Below, in pieces: positions 1 to 11,433 of a DNA stretch of 64,000 nt. The stretch's first letter is position 1. The number at the start of each line of letters is the position of its first letter. The notes below the pieces were generated by a model. The model saw only the letters and a program-made list of their open reading frames with translations. It ran no database searches and was not told the DNA's origin. The position numbers and the translations under genes are program-made. This stretch comes from Phycomyces nitens (Eukaryota; Mucoromycota; Mucoromycetes; Mucorales; Phycomycetaceae), in assembly GCA_022702545.1 (NCBI GenBank), contig JAHRBC010000005.1, forward strand, positions 1,054,001 to 1,118,000, in the 5' to 3' direction.

Positions 1-1
1 G

Positions 2-1365
2 CCACAATCAAACATGAGCGAGATGTACCGTTACTACCAGACATCCACACAATTAACTCAGGATGCAGAAGTTGTTATCCCACCTACAGATGAAGCTGCC
101 CATCATGCATGGAGATATCTGTTGGCTGGTGGTGTGGCTGGTGCAGTGTCCCGTACCTGCACGGCCCCATTCGATCGTCTCAAGGTCTATCTGATTACCC
201 ACAGTCGGGAGACTCCTACTGTCACTCTGACAAGTGCATTGCGAGCAATCTATGAAAAGGGTGGCTGGCGAGGACTCTTTGTTGGAAACGGGCTAAATGT
301 CGTCAAGATCGTACCAGAATCAGCCATCAAGTTCTACGCCTACGAGACCTGCAAAGAACTAATGGCCAAGGCATTGAATTGTGAAGACAAGAATAGTATT
401 CCAACCAGTGCACGATTTGTTGCTGGTGGCATGGCAGGTCTGTGTGCCCAGTTTATGATCTACCCTGCCGAGACTCTCAAGACCAGAATCATGTCTCAAG
501 GAGAACGAACCCAGGTCCTCAAGACAGCAAAGACAATGTATGCCCGGGCTGGAATTCGTGCCTTTTGGCCAGGTTTGGTAAGCATAAATATCGGTAGACA
601 TCTTTATTAAAGCTGCTCTAGACATTGGGAATGGTTGGTGTCTTTCCCTATCAAGCCATGGATCTTGGTAAGATATTATCCCACAAGTGATGTAATGTAA
701 TGTACTTATGGGCTCTTTTAGGAATCTATGAAACTCTCAAGATCTCTTACCTCCAGTATGCCGATCGTGAATACGGAGAATCGCGAGATAGACAGCCAAG
801 CGTATTGGTACTGTGGGCGTGTGGTATGGTGAGTGGATCGATAGGCGCCACGAGTGTCTACCCTCTCAATGTTATCCGAACAAGGTAAAATATACTACTT
901 TTCTTTTCATTATTGGGATCATTTCAAGTTTAGGTTTTTTTTTGGCTGTATATTTCTTATTAAACATAACATTTCTGTAAATTAATTTTTTTGTGTGTGG
1001 ATAATTACAATGATAATAATGATAATAATAATAATATAATAATAATATTGAAATAATAATGTTGAAATAATGTTCATCATAATAATAATTGACGTCTTTC
1101 AAAGATTGCAAGCACAGGGTACACATGCACATCCTCATTATTATGATTCTGCTTGGCATGCCGCAAGAGTCACCTACCAAAAGGATGGCGTGCGTGGATT
1201 CTACAAGGGACTGGGACCCACTCTTCTAAAGGTAAGCAAGATCATTGGGATATATCTTTTTAAAAAAAATACTGATATTAATACGATTGTTCAAAGGTGG
1301 TTCCTGCTGTCAGTATTACTTACATAACTTATGAATGGACCAAACGAGAACTCGGTATTTCATAG
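2..1365 (+). CDS. SAL1: SAL1/SCaMC-type mitochondrial carrier, 3' part
   Basis: Mitochondrial inner-membrane solute carrier, most like the Ca2+-regulated ATP-Mg/phosphate carriers (yeast Sal1). The reading frame is open at the window edge, so any N-terminal EF-hand region would lie upstream; the first ATG (14) is probably internal. Exons are 2-577, 622-667, 722-884, 1105-1231 and 1297-1365, all GT-AG, giving 326 visible residues. The three carrier repeats are present, with signatures PFDRLK, PAETLK and PLNVIR (the third has Asn where D/E is usual). RTRLQAQGTHAHP after repeat 3 closely resembles the Sal1 third repeat as I remember it. The terminal exon encodes the last transmembrane helix and ends ...KRELGIS. 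Assignment to the carrier family is firm; the Sal1/SCaMC subtype is inferred from the repeat 1 and repeat 3 motifs. Confidence 0.85.
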
Positions 1366-4300
1366 TAGATTACCACTTACAACCCCCCCCCCCCTTTATA
1401 CTTCGTCTGTTTTTTTATATATACATTGTGCTCTATCCTCGTGTCTTGTTTGCTTTGTTTTATTTTGATATATAGTTGTTGTTTTTATAGTTTTAAACGT
1501 CTACCGTCGATGCTCCGCATTCGGTGGAAGAAGCTGCAGAGTAAGTAATAAAAAAAAAGGTGCATCTTTTGTAAAGGGAGGTATTTGTTAAATTAGTAAA
1601 TGAGATTCTGGCAAATACCAAGCCCTATTGGCATCAAATATCTTGAGCCAAACACTGAAATCAGAGGGAAACTAGACGCCACTTCATATTCACAAGTAAA
1701 CAAAAAATACTGGCTTGCAAAAGCTATATGAGTTGTAGAAATATAAATCGATATATATATATATTCTGTTTCAATTTTAGCACAAAATAAACATGGGGTA
1801 GGATAGTACAGTCTTTCTTGACAAGGTCACACCAGGTCTGAGGTTACTTTTGATGAATGTGGGTCCTAAAAATATATATATCCATTCTGACAAATTGGAT
1901 GTTGCGTTCATGTCATACAAGCCTCTTTATCTTTTTTATTTTATTGGTGCACGCTCGAGGGACCTCTACCCGCGCTTTTTTCTTTCTTTCTTTTCTTTTC
2001 TTTCTTGTAAAACGCACGAATCAAGTTTCAAATATTATTGTTATTATTACTATCAAGATCAACTTGGTTTATATTGAATTACCAATTCTCCTCAACAGAA
2101 AAGTGGGATTCATTGATAGATATATCTAAATAATGGGGTGATTTTATGGCTATCTAGAGCACTTTGTTATTTACTTGTTATGATGGTATGAGGAATTATT
2201 GTTTCGTATTTGGGAGCCCTACACACATGTATAATACCATTGTCTATATCTCTTGAAGTCATGGCAACAGATTTGTATAATCTTGCCATAAACAGCTTAA
2301 GCCAATTAACCAAATGACCCAAAGTCAGAAAACAGAAAAAACGTTTTGTCGGCCAAAATTGCAAGTGTGTGTGTGTTTTTTGGGGGGAGTCTACAGAATA
2401 TTTTGACAAAAAGATATTTCCTGCCGTATTTTCGATAATACTCAAGTTTACCATGTGGCCTACGGATGTATTCCTGTTTCCACCCGACATATGACTTGAG
2501 TTGTGGCTTGACATGTGGCTTGAAAAGTGGCTTTATGGACTACATCTTTAAATTGGAGTCAAGAGGTTGTTATATTGATAAAGTTTGCTGGTATCCATGG
2601 AAAATACAATTTTAATGGTCTGGTGTTTGTAGAATAAAATAATAAAAGACTTCCTTTTTTTTTTTACTTGAAACCATCGTATCATGATGTAACCCACACG
2701 CAAATCGATGATTCTTTATTGATAAAAAGGACATTTAAGAGAGTTATATATATATATATATATATATTCGTTCGATGCTACATGACAATAGTAGTAATAC
2801 CAACAATAAAGCTACACTAAAGAGGCCGACTATTGGCCACAGAGTACACACAGTCTGATATTCTCTGTGAGACTTGGAAATTCTTGGACCATATCAGATG
2901 AAAGGATACAAGATAAAAAAAAAGTCATGGCTTAATCATCATCATCATCTGTCCGGACATGCCTGTTGTGTTTTCCAACAAAACCATACCAACAGGCACA
3001 TATCTATCTGGTGGTGAAAAGGACAATGTTTGATAATCTAATTAGATTTGTTCAATCGCAAAGGATATCTTGGTGGGCTAGGACAGCCTGTTTCAATTTG
3101 TCTATTTCCAACCAACAAAAGCAGATGAAATTTAATAACATGCACATTCTCAACTTTTGTTTGTTTATTTTTCTTTTTAAAAAAAGGTACTCGACTGTAA
3201 GCTACACGGCCCCTCCAAGAAAAAAAAACAAGTTGTTAACAACAAAAATATTTGTCCACAGGGTTCGAGAAGTATGAACAACGGATATAATTTTAGTATA
3301 ATCAGTATTCTCACTGGGGAAAAACATATGGCTTTCTGGACCATACTTGTTGTGTAAAGAGTAACCAATCTAGTTCTTTGTACACCATTTCAACTTGGTG
3401 TTTATCATCAAAAATAAAACAAGATTAAAATTATCCTGTCCATTCCATTTATCAATACAACATACTAGTGGCTATAAACAGCAATACCCTTTTTTTTTCT
3501 ATATATATATATATATATAGGCTAAAAGAAACCATGCTCAAGCAATGGGAACAAAAGAGAGTGCAAAGTTTTGCAAACCTTGCCAACCAATGTCGATGTT
3601 GGTTCAATGAATAAAGAAATGGCACAGCATGTTACAAGTCTTACTTTGATCCCCCAAAAACAATTGTAGTACGCATGAAAAATAAAAATAAAATAAAATA
3701 AAATATCTAGTACGAAATCTATGAAAGTCTAATCAAATACCAGAAAGAGACATTTTGGCTTTATACTCTTGAAAATCTCACTATCATGGCCATTCAATAA
3801 ATATGCACATTAATAAATTTTATACAGCTATGACGGTTAGGGCTGCGATATGCTTCCAAGATCTTTAAATATATAGCCATTATTCTAGACTACAAGAGTG
3901 CAATGTTTCGAGGCAATATATTATGTAATGTAATATGGCCATAGATAATATTGTACATCTACTTATTTTTTTTTGGTGGTGGTGGAATTGGTACCGAATT
4001 AATTTTAATACTTTTGGGGCAACGGTGGCAAATTAAGAATAACCGAGGCGATTATCCCTATGTGTTTTGTACATCAAAAAACAACAAAAAAAAACAACAA
4101 AGCTTGTGATAGAGGGGGGCCTGTTGGTTATGATAGATAGTATAACTGTATAATATTGCGCTCCCACGCCAAGGGGGGATGAGGAGGGGATATAATAAAT
4201 ACTAGGCAATAATCAACAAAAAAAAGAAAGTGTGTGTGGTTGCAGGCCATCTCCTATAACCGCAAATCTCTCTGCTGCCATTCATTCTTGACCGAGTGTG

Positions 4301-4453
4301 ACATTAATTTTCACAAGGTACGACTTTAGATTTCTGAAATGATTGTATAGTTTTATTTATCTCAAGTTATATAGGTGAAAATGTACAAATGGAAAAAAGA
4401 AGAATAGGATATTTATATATATGTATATATATGGGTGTTTTTTGTATATATTT
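1366..4453. other. AT-rich intergenic spacer
   Basis: About 3.1 kb without a supportable gene. It holds poly-A/T runs, a C-run at 1383-1394, (TA)n tracts near 2745-2767 and 3500-3520, and short chance ORFs with no domain. It is bounded by the 3' ends of the carrier and of the minus-strand gene at 4454, so it is a tail-to-tail spacer. No tRNA-like fold or transposon terminus was seen. Confidence 0.6.
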
Positions 4454-5257
4454 TTAGGATTGCCTGGAACTCATGAAACGCTCTTCCAGCTCAGCCACCC
4501 GTGCCTGCCATTTCTCTTCTGCACGTCGATCAGCTTCTTCTTGAACACGGTCCACCATACGATCAAATCCATGGCGGTACTTTAGCTTGAGAGCCTCAAA
4601 GGAACGCTCTTGTTGTGTCAACATGACCTGTTTCTGGACCTCAAACTCATCCTGTAAGACCTGTTGGCGATAACGTGCCATAACTGCCGGGTGTCGATCC
4701 AATAGGTCTTCAGGACTAACAGGTTCTTCCAGAGACCGTTCTAAGCGTCGGATACGGACTGCCTGGGCATCAAATCTGTCTCGTATCAGGTCAGCTACAT
4801 CTTGCTCTCTACAATTGGGTGGAAGTATGTCACGAAACAGGTTTTTGAGGTAATTTGGAGAATGAAAGGGTGAGTTGTGAGGGTTGGCCCAGATCGAATA
4901 CGCGTCCGGAGGGGGTTCTTCCCATTGGGTGGCCAAATGGGGTCGTTGTTGCTTAAACTGTAGTGCAGACAAAGGGATCGCATGGACACTGCCGGTAGTC
5001 CCGCTCCTTGGCCTTACCCAGGTAGAAGGTGTTTCGCTCTTGGATGGCCTGGAAGGAATGGGTTCCTGTTGTAAGCAGGGATTGGCCGATCGAGTGCGTG
5101 CCATTGGAGTATCGATGACTGATGGAGTACTAGAATTAGCACTTGATGGTGAGATGCTGTATTGAAAAGTGTCACTCAGGGGAGAATGAGATTGAGATCG
5201 ACTGTCCATACAATGAACACGATGGGCTTCTATTCGTGCCCTGACATCAGACAGCAT
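4454..5257 (-). CDS. Uncharacterised protein with C-terminal coiled coil
   Basis: I do not recognise this family. The start is taken as the ATG at 5257 (MLSDVRARIEAHR...), because the in-frame extension up to 5419 translates a TA/TG microsatellite and looks non-coding; a first exon further upstream cannot be excluded. This gives 267 residues. Residues 1-100 are Ser/Pro/Thr-rich and probably disordered. The middle has a P-rich segment followed by LPPNCREQDVADLIRDRF. From about residue 170 a charged heptad-like helix runs to the end (VMARYRQQVLQDEFEVQKQ, then WQARVAELEERF), suggesting a coiled coil. It lies 195 bp downstream of the AlkB-like gene on the same strand. Codon use and the absence of stops support a real gene. 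Confidence 0.6.
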   Translation of the reverse strand: MLSDVRARIEAHRVHCMDSRSQSHSPLSDTFQYSISPSSANSSTPSVIDTPMARTRSANPCLQQEPIPSRPSKSETPSTWVRPRSGTTGSVHAIPLSALQFKQQRPHLATQWEEPPPDAYSIWANPHNSPFHSPNYLKNLFRDILPPNCREQDVADLIRDRFDAQAVRIRRLERSLEEPVSPEDLLDRHPAVMARYRQQVLQDEFEVQKQVMLTQQERSFEALKLKYRHGFDRMVDRVQEEADRRAEEKWQARVAELEERFMSSRQS

Positions 5258-5452
5258 GAGGAAAGTAGAAAGATAAAGAAGACAAGGTGAAATATTAAAA
5301 AACAAAAAATAAAAAGGTGATTTTTTGCTTACACAAGAATATATATATATATACATGTGTGTGTGTGTAAAAGAGAATCTACAATCTGTACTGTATAAAT
5401 TATGAATATATATCTCCATGGTGATGATGGTCGCATCTTTATTTATGTAGCA

Positions 5453-6362
5453 CTATCGACACGTGCTTGAGTTTTTGTTTGAATGACAGGCTTTTGTTGA
5501 CCAGGCAATGATTTCTCGAAAGGTTAGAGATATACGTTTGTCACGGAGGACAGGATCACCCTCTGTAGTGTAATCTATAAGCTCTTTGGAAATCCCATGT
5601 TTAAAGTCATAGCGAGCCGATTGCTGTAATACAACCATAGATCGACGAGCTAAACAATGATGATGAGTGAAACAGGCGAAAAAAGGACCTTTCCAGACTT
5701 GTTACTTACGCAGTAGTATATTATGAGTCTCTTGCTTGCCTTGGAAGCTCATCACACAGGGAGACAAGAGGGAGAGAGAGAGGATAGAAGGACCAAAGAG
5801 TGCAGGGGCATCTATCAGTAAGACACAAAAGGGTCAATTGGATACTTTATAACGTATAATATATCTTGTGCATGCAGATATAAAAAAAAACTTACCAATA
5901 TGCGGCATGATGCCCTGTCCTGCATTATATTCATTGACCAGCAGATGGTTTGGTGCAACAGGCATGAGGCCAAGCTCCATGATACGTGTAACCAGCCAGC
6001 TCACAAATGGCGGTAAGGGTCCATACTCTTCAAGAACCTCTCTAAAACAGAAAACAAGCTGTTAATTCATCAAATCGATCAAGTAATACACCAACTTGGT
6101 ATATTTTTTTATACCTGTATCGATAGCTAAACAAGTGGCCGTACTGCTGTGTCCTTCTCTTTAGCTCTGGGTTCGGTCTATCACACAAAAATGTCAATTC
6201 TGGGCATTGTTATATATATATATTTCTTTATTCTCACCCAACACCAAGTCCTGACCACTCTTCTTTGTTGACTGCCTCTACAAGTGCAGCCTCCTCTTCA
6301 GGGCTCACAAAGTCGTATATGACAGATAGTCCAGGAATAGGCAGGTTTGTATTCAACTTCAT
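5453..6362 (-). CDS. AlkB-like Fe(II)/2-oxoglutarate dioxygenase (ALKBH6/8 type)
   Basis: Predicted oxidative demethylase/hydroxylase of the AlkB superfamily, acting on nucleic acid or protein. Five exons (minus): 6362-6238, 6177-6115, 6041-5896, 5811-5710 and 5649-5453, giving 210 residues from MKLNTNLPIPGLSIYDF. The double-stranded beta-helix core is clear. NEYNAGQGIMPHID supplies the His-x-Asp iron ligands (the H/D pair is split by an intron after HI). SLSLLSPCVMSF follows, then RYDFKHGIS with the distal His, and RISLTFREI with the Arg that binds 2-oxoglutarate. GQGIMPH resembles ALKBH6, while the catalytic region and length also fit the AlkB domain of ALKBH8; there is no RRM or methyltransferase domain as in full ALKBH8. 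Head-to-head with VPS11 across 397 bp. Family call is firm, substrate unknown. Confidence 0.82.
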
Positions 6363-6759
6363 CAAAAAATAAATAAGATATTTATATATAAATTCTCAAA
6401 ACTCCAAACAAATGATTTTTTTGCAGGGCAAAAACTGAAACAAAAGAAATCTGGGTGCCAAACACACACACCACAAGTACAACCGTGTGACATCACAGCT
6501 TTGCGAAACACAACACAAACCTACCATTCCTACAATTAAAAAATAAAAACACACAATAAACGCAAAAACACTGCTAAAAGTACAAACCGCATATATTTGT
6601 ATCAGATCGCATAAAATATCGCTATAATTAAATCGGCTACACCTTTTGTTGAATCGCCTATTAAACATAAAAATTATAATATCAAAGCACCATTCTTTTC
6701 TTGTATTTCTATTGGGTTCAGAAAGAAGGATTCAATCGTTTTACAAGTTCATCCTTGCA
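6363..6759. promoter_or_regulatory. Shared upstream region of AlkB-like gene and VPS11
   Basis: This 397-bp gap separates two divergent start codons (6362 minus, 6760 plus), so it must carry both promoters. It is AT-rich and has no obvious TATA element at a normal distance from either ATG. It may be a bidirectional promoter; this is inferred from geometry only. Confidence 0.5.
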
Positions 6760-9700
6760 ATGTCACTCTCACAGTGGAGACAATTCAACTTTTTTGACAA
6801 GCAGCAAATCACAGATGCCGTAGATAAATCAAAGGCGCCTCAACTATTCCAAGTAATAATAAAGAAGAAGAAAAAAAACATAGAATCTTAATCTATCATG
6901 GCATAATCCATTGGTCATTTACATTATTGTTTTATTCAGTCTCAAGATATCACAGTATTTGCTGCTGGTAGAGGTCATGTCGCCTATGCAGATATCCTTT
7001 TTGTTACTAGTACTAGATTACGCCATAGTCATCGTCTTGTTAGGTTCTACAGTACCCGAAACAAATTGTTTATACTTCCTTGACCTATACTTACATTCAT
7101 CAGGTTCAGTATTCATCACCGATCGTCATTTCAAAGCACAATCCTTCTTGGCCTATGAAGGTGGCCGGGTAACACATATCAAACAGCTCAAACAAAAGAA
7201 TGTCTTGGTTACTATTGGCGTAAGTTGCAATAGCTTGTATAAACCGATGGCTCAAGACTATGCTTTTAGGATGAAGATATGGTCACAAACACGCCCGTCA
7301 TCAAGTTTTGGGACCTTGATATCCTTGATCGATCAAAGGCAGATGTTGTCACCCCAACATGTCTTCGGGCCATCAAGATCCAACACGGAGGAAAGCCCTA
7401 TCCAGTACGTATAAAACAATAGGTTAAAAGGGTGATACTAAACTTGGAACCTCAGGTGTCTACGTTTGCTGTATTGGAGAACATGTCCCAAGTGGCAGTG
7501 GGACTTGCCAATGGTGTGGTGATTTTGATCCGAGGTGATCTTTCCAAGGACCGGACCACAAAGCAGAAAGTAATCTATGAAGGCCAGGAACCCATCACAG
7601 GTATTATCTTTTATCCATATATCGTATTGTTATTGATGGCGGCTGTGTTTATGTACCAAAAGGGCTTGGGTTCCGTGAACAGACAAAGTCAACCTTGCTG
7701 TTCATCGTAACAACCAACAGTATCATGTCTTACAATACCACAGCAAAAGTGCCTACAGTCGTGAGTAACAATAAGCGTATGGTGTAGTATGTCACTAAAC
7801 AACATCTAGACAACATTGGATGAGCAAGGCTGTGGACTGGGTTGTGCGGTTATGAGCGATGCCCAAGAGATGGTTGTTGGTCGAGATGAGGAAAGTGCAC
7901 AAAAAAGAAAAAGAAAAACAATTGACTTTGGAAGCAGTATTCCTTGTGCTTACCCCTTTATTTCAAGACAGGCTATCTACCTCTATGATCCTACAGGAAG
8001 AGGCCCTTGTTTTGCTTATGATACTCCAAAATCATCCCTCACCTGGTTTAAATCCAACTATCTTGTCATAGTGTCTCCACCCGTAACCACCTCTACACAG
8101 CTCTCTAGTGCTACCCGCGCTTCATTTAACTTCAAGTCAACTTCAGGAGGAACCACTGAACTCACAAAGGTCACCATCTTTGATACAGCAAACAAGTTTG
8201 TGGCATATGTAGGAACATTTATCGGGGGTGTTAGAGGCGTGTTTTGTGAATGGAATGCGGTCTGGATTGTTGGAATGGATGGCAAGATTTATCAGCTCGA
8301 TGAGAAAGATACACCCACAAAGCTAGAAATCTTGTTTAAGCTGAATCTGTATGTCCTGGCCATCAACCTGGCTCATATGCAAAAGTATGATGATGCCAGC
8401 GTATCCGAGATCTTTAAAAAGTACGGCGACCATTTGTACGCAAAGGGTGATTACGATGGAGCGATGGAGCAGTATACGCGTACCATAGGTCAATTGGAAC
8501 CATCCTATGTTATCCGCAAGGTAAAAAAAGACATGCAATATGGTTTGTGCAGCTCCATCATTAAACTGTATCTGGATCTAGTTCTTGGATGCCCAGAGAA
8601 TCTACAACTTGACAAGCTATCTCCAAGAACTTCATTCACAGGGGCTGGCCAATGCAGACCATACTACTCTCTTGTTGAACTGCTATACCAAACTCAAGGA
8701 TGTCTCGCGTCTCGACCAATTCATCAAGACTGATACCGATCTCAACTTTGATCTCGAAACTGCCATTCACGTATGTCGCCAAGCTGGATACTATGAACAT
8801 GCAGTGTATTTGGCAGAAAAGTACCAAGAGCACGACATGTAAGTTGTAAAAGGTGTCGAGTGTAAATCTATGGACAAACTTAAGACCATGTTATCAAGGT
8901 ATCTTGACATTGTAATTGAAGACATGCACAATTATGAGAATGCTCTCCACTACATTCGCAAACTTGGTCCTTATGAAGTAAAGCAAATATCTATAATTAA
9001 TATCCACTCAATAATATAACTAAGCACCGTGTATTAGGCAGACAAGAACCTTCAAAAGTACAGCAAGACATTGTTGGGTCACCTTCCTGAACTCACGACT
9101 CAACTTCTCATTGACCTCTGCACCGGAGCTCTTCCATTGCCACCACCTGCCACTCTTGTCCACCCAAATAACGCGAATGGATCACCAACACCATCCATTA
9201 ACAACACCAACGCACTCTCCAACCTACCCTTTTCCACCTTATCTTCACCAACCCTTTCGGATCCTCACCAGAATGCATTCTTGGCTCCGCCTGCACTGCA
9301 GCACAAGAGATCCAAGAGTGGTTCATTGAGCTATATCCTACCCTCGCCCTGTACCTTTATGCCAGCATTTGTAGACCGTCCTGATTGCCTTGTCTTGTTT
9401 CTCGAACGTGTGTTTGAGACACGCTGGGGTCGTCTTACTGATCGCAACCAGTCTCGCGAAGAAAAGCCCTCCTTGTCTGCCCAAGAACAAGAGGAACGCA
9501 AAGCAATCTGGCATACCTTGTTAGAGCTGTATCTGATGGATAACAAGATTCTGCAGCCTTCTGGAGACAAACCAATCTCATCTCGGGAAGAGAAGAAGCG
9601 TGCCAAGGAGTTTAAGACAAAGGCACTGGGATTGCTAAAAGATGATACGGTGCAATACGATACAAATCAGGCTCTTGTCCTTTGCCAACTCAAACAGTTT

Positions 9701-10589
9701 GATGAGGGCATTGTCTATCTCTATGAAAAGACAGGAATGTACACTGATATTCTCAATTTCTGGATGGAGCGTGAGGAAACAGATAGAGTTATCGAGGGTG
9801 TTCGTAAATACGGACCCAAGGACCCTTCATTGTACCCAATGGTCCTCACGTACTTTTCATCGACACCCGAGGTTCTTTCGAAATCGACACCTGAATTGCT
9901 GTCTGTCTTGAACCATATTGACACCCAAGACCTCTTGCCACCAATTCAGGTTGTACAAGCGCTTTCTCGCAGTAATGTGGCGACTATTGGTTTGATCAAG
10001 GGATATATTGGAAAGAGGATTGAACAAGAGAGTAGAGAATTGAGACAGAATGACGAACTGATTGCCAGCTACCGTCAAGAGACTGAAAAGCGCCGCCAGG
10101 AGATTGAAGAACTCCAGACAAGGTAGGGCTAGGGCTAGGGCTAGGGCTAGGGCTAGGTTGCATAATATGAGATCTCTAACAATGCATTAGTGCACGTATC
10201 TTTCAAGTACAAAAATGCACTGGATGTGATGGCATGCTGGACCTTCCTGCTGTCCACTTTCTTTGTCGACACTCTTATCATCAACGGTAAGCTAGACTAG
10301 ACTAGGATTGGGAAAAATAAGACTGACGCTGGTATAGTTGTCTGGGAGACAATGATCGTGAGTGTCCTCAGTGTGCAATTCAGCATCGCATGATCTCCGA
10401 GATTAGACGTACGCAGGAAGCCAATGCAGATCGCCATGATCTCTTTTTTGATCAGGCAAGTGTTTATTAAATGATTTGTGAGCTGGGACTGACTGTTGAA
10501 TATAGCTCGATGGTGAAGAAGATGGGTTTTCTCTTGTGGCCGATTACTTTTCAAAGAATACCATGGCCTTTGCCAAGCTTATTGACTAG
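6760..10589 (+). CDS. VPS11: Vacuolar sorting protein 11 (HOPS/CORVET subunit, RING-H2)
   Basis: Core subunit of the HOPS and CORVET tethering complexes for endosome/vacuole fusion, with a C-terminal RING. Thirteen exons: 6760-6852, 6940-6991, 7095-7219, 7270-7404, 7456-7600, 7663-7760, 7810-8520, 8582-8838, 8899-8977, 9038-10122, 10191-10286, 10338-10455, 10506-10589; total 1025 residues, all frames join. The N-terminus MSLSQWRQFNFFDKQ matches the family start. A beta-propeller region (to about residue 350) includes GRGPCFAYD and YLVIV. An alpha-solenoid with clathrin-type repeats follows (KYGDHLYAKGDYDGAMEQY). A RING-H2 spans exons 11-12 (CTGCDGM, FLCRHSYHQRC, CPQC). The tail DGFSLVADYF matches VPS11. 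Intron 2 is a U12 AT-AC intron and intron 12 is GC-AG. Exon 7 carries an odd in-frame Lys-rich insert near 7890-7970. Confidence 0.95.
6992..7094 (+). other. U12-type AT-AC intron in VPS11
   Basis: This 103-nt intron starts ATATCCTTTT and ends TTAC. The branch-site match TTCCTTGAC lies at 7076-7084 with the adenosine at 7083, 11 nt before the 3' end. All three agree with the minor-spliceosome consensus. Splicing joins GCA-G to AT-TCA-TCA and keeps the frame (HVAYAD-SSGSVFITD), whereas reading through meets a stop at 7081. No GT-AG alternative restores the conserved frame. Confidence 0.9.
10123..10157 (+). repeat. GGGCTA hexamer array inside a VPS11 intron
   Basis: The 5' part of VPS11 intron 10 (10123-10190) is a tandem array of the hexamer AGGGCT, five to six copies, beginning at the GT donor itself. 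It differs from the TTAGGG telomere repeat by one base. Confidence 0.85.
10456..10505 (+). other. GC-AG intron in VPS11
   Basis: Intron 12 begins CAG|GCAAGT and ends AATATAG. The GC donor otherwise matches the U2 5' splice-site consensus perfectly, as is typical for GC-AG introns. Splicing joins ...LFFDQ to LDGEEDGFSLVADYF, the conserved VPS11 tail. Confidence 0.9.
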
Positions 10590-10995
10590 ATATACAAAAA
10601 AGAAGAATAATACCCTACATAAAATGTACAAAAAAAAAGACTTGCTCTTTTTGGTTAAAATCAGCTTTATTATTGTTCGCAGTAAAGAGCAAAGAGAACA
10701 ATTGGACTTGTTATCTTTTCCCCCCGAAACAAAATAAAATAAACAACTCGGTACGATTGTTATTTGGCTTTATTGCACATTTAAAATAGATGGTGCCCTG
10801 AGCTGCCTTTTTTTACTTCATACTTTTTGTGTGTGTGTGTGTGGAGTTGGCCTTTGTTGATGACGTCGATAATGGCCCATGTTTGGGAAATTTTTTGTTC
10901 CCTCAGTGCCCTGAGCTCCAGGTCAACTTTTTTTTTTCTTCCAACAAACCCTCTCCGCCACCTCCCTCCCCCCCTTTGCCCCCTTGTCCTTTATT
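10590..10995. other. Spacer between VPS11 and ATP synthase e gene
   Basis: About 400 bp holding the VPS11 3' end (AATAAAATAAA near 10733) and the upstream region of the next gene. It contains a (GT)n run near 10829-10842 and CT-rich tracts at 10925-10985 just before the start codon, a plausible pyrimidine-rich promoter/5' UTR. Confidence 0.5.
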
Positions 10996-11433
10996 ATGCT
11001 CAATCGCTCCGTTGTCAATGTAGGTTGAATGCAGAGAATAAGTCTCGGGGCTTTATAGAATAATACTCAAACGCGCCTATTCAAACAGGTGGGTCGTTGG
11101 TCAGCCCTCGCGTTTGGCCTCGTCTATGGCTACACCCATAACGCCTCGCTGAAGTCCCAGCAAGTGCAGCTTGACAAGGAGGCTGATTACCACCGCAAGG
11201 AGCTCCTCATTGAGCAGGCAAGAGCTGCCTATGCCAAGAAGCAGCTGGCACCTACTCCCGTCAAGGCTGTCGAGAATGGTATGTTTGTTTGTCTTGATTA
11301 AACTGGAATAAGAGAAAAGGGAGTCGATTGGATACCGTGTTTATTTACTTGTACTTTCATAGTTGACATTGATAGTCCCGATTTCGACTTTGAAAAGTTC
11401 GTTGCTGATTTCGAGGCCAAGGAGAAGAACTAG
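10996..11433 (+). CDS. ATP21: Mitochondrial ATP synthase subunit e
   Basis: Small membrane subunit of the F1Fo ATP synthase (yeast Tim11/Atp21) that helps dimerise the enzyme and shape cristae. Three exons: 10996-11019, 11089-11278 and 11363-11433, giving 94 residues. Exon 1 is only 24 nt of coding sequence (MLNRSVVN). Its ATG was chosen because it joins in frame through GTAGGT...CAG to VGRWSALAFGLVYGYTH. The single transmembrane segment (about residues 12-25) contains the GxxxG motif GLVYG that mediates dimerisation in this family. A charged helix follows (DKEADYHRKELLIEQARAAY), then an acidic tail (FEKFVADFEAKEKN). Length and layout fit subunit e. The identification rests on this short pattern, but all diagnostic parts are present. 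Confidence 0.87.

Noticed and set aside
2966..3277. 103-residue ORF in the first spacer
   Set aside because: AT-driven, poly-Lys/Phe tail, no domain, no promoter; chance ORF.
7075..7083. Apparent nonsense mutation near the start of VPS11
   Set aside because: The stop lies inside the U12-type intron and disappears when 6992-7094 is spliced; the full model then totals 3078 coding bases in frame.
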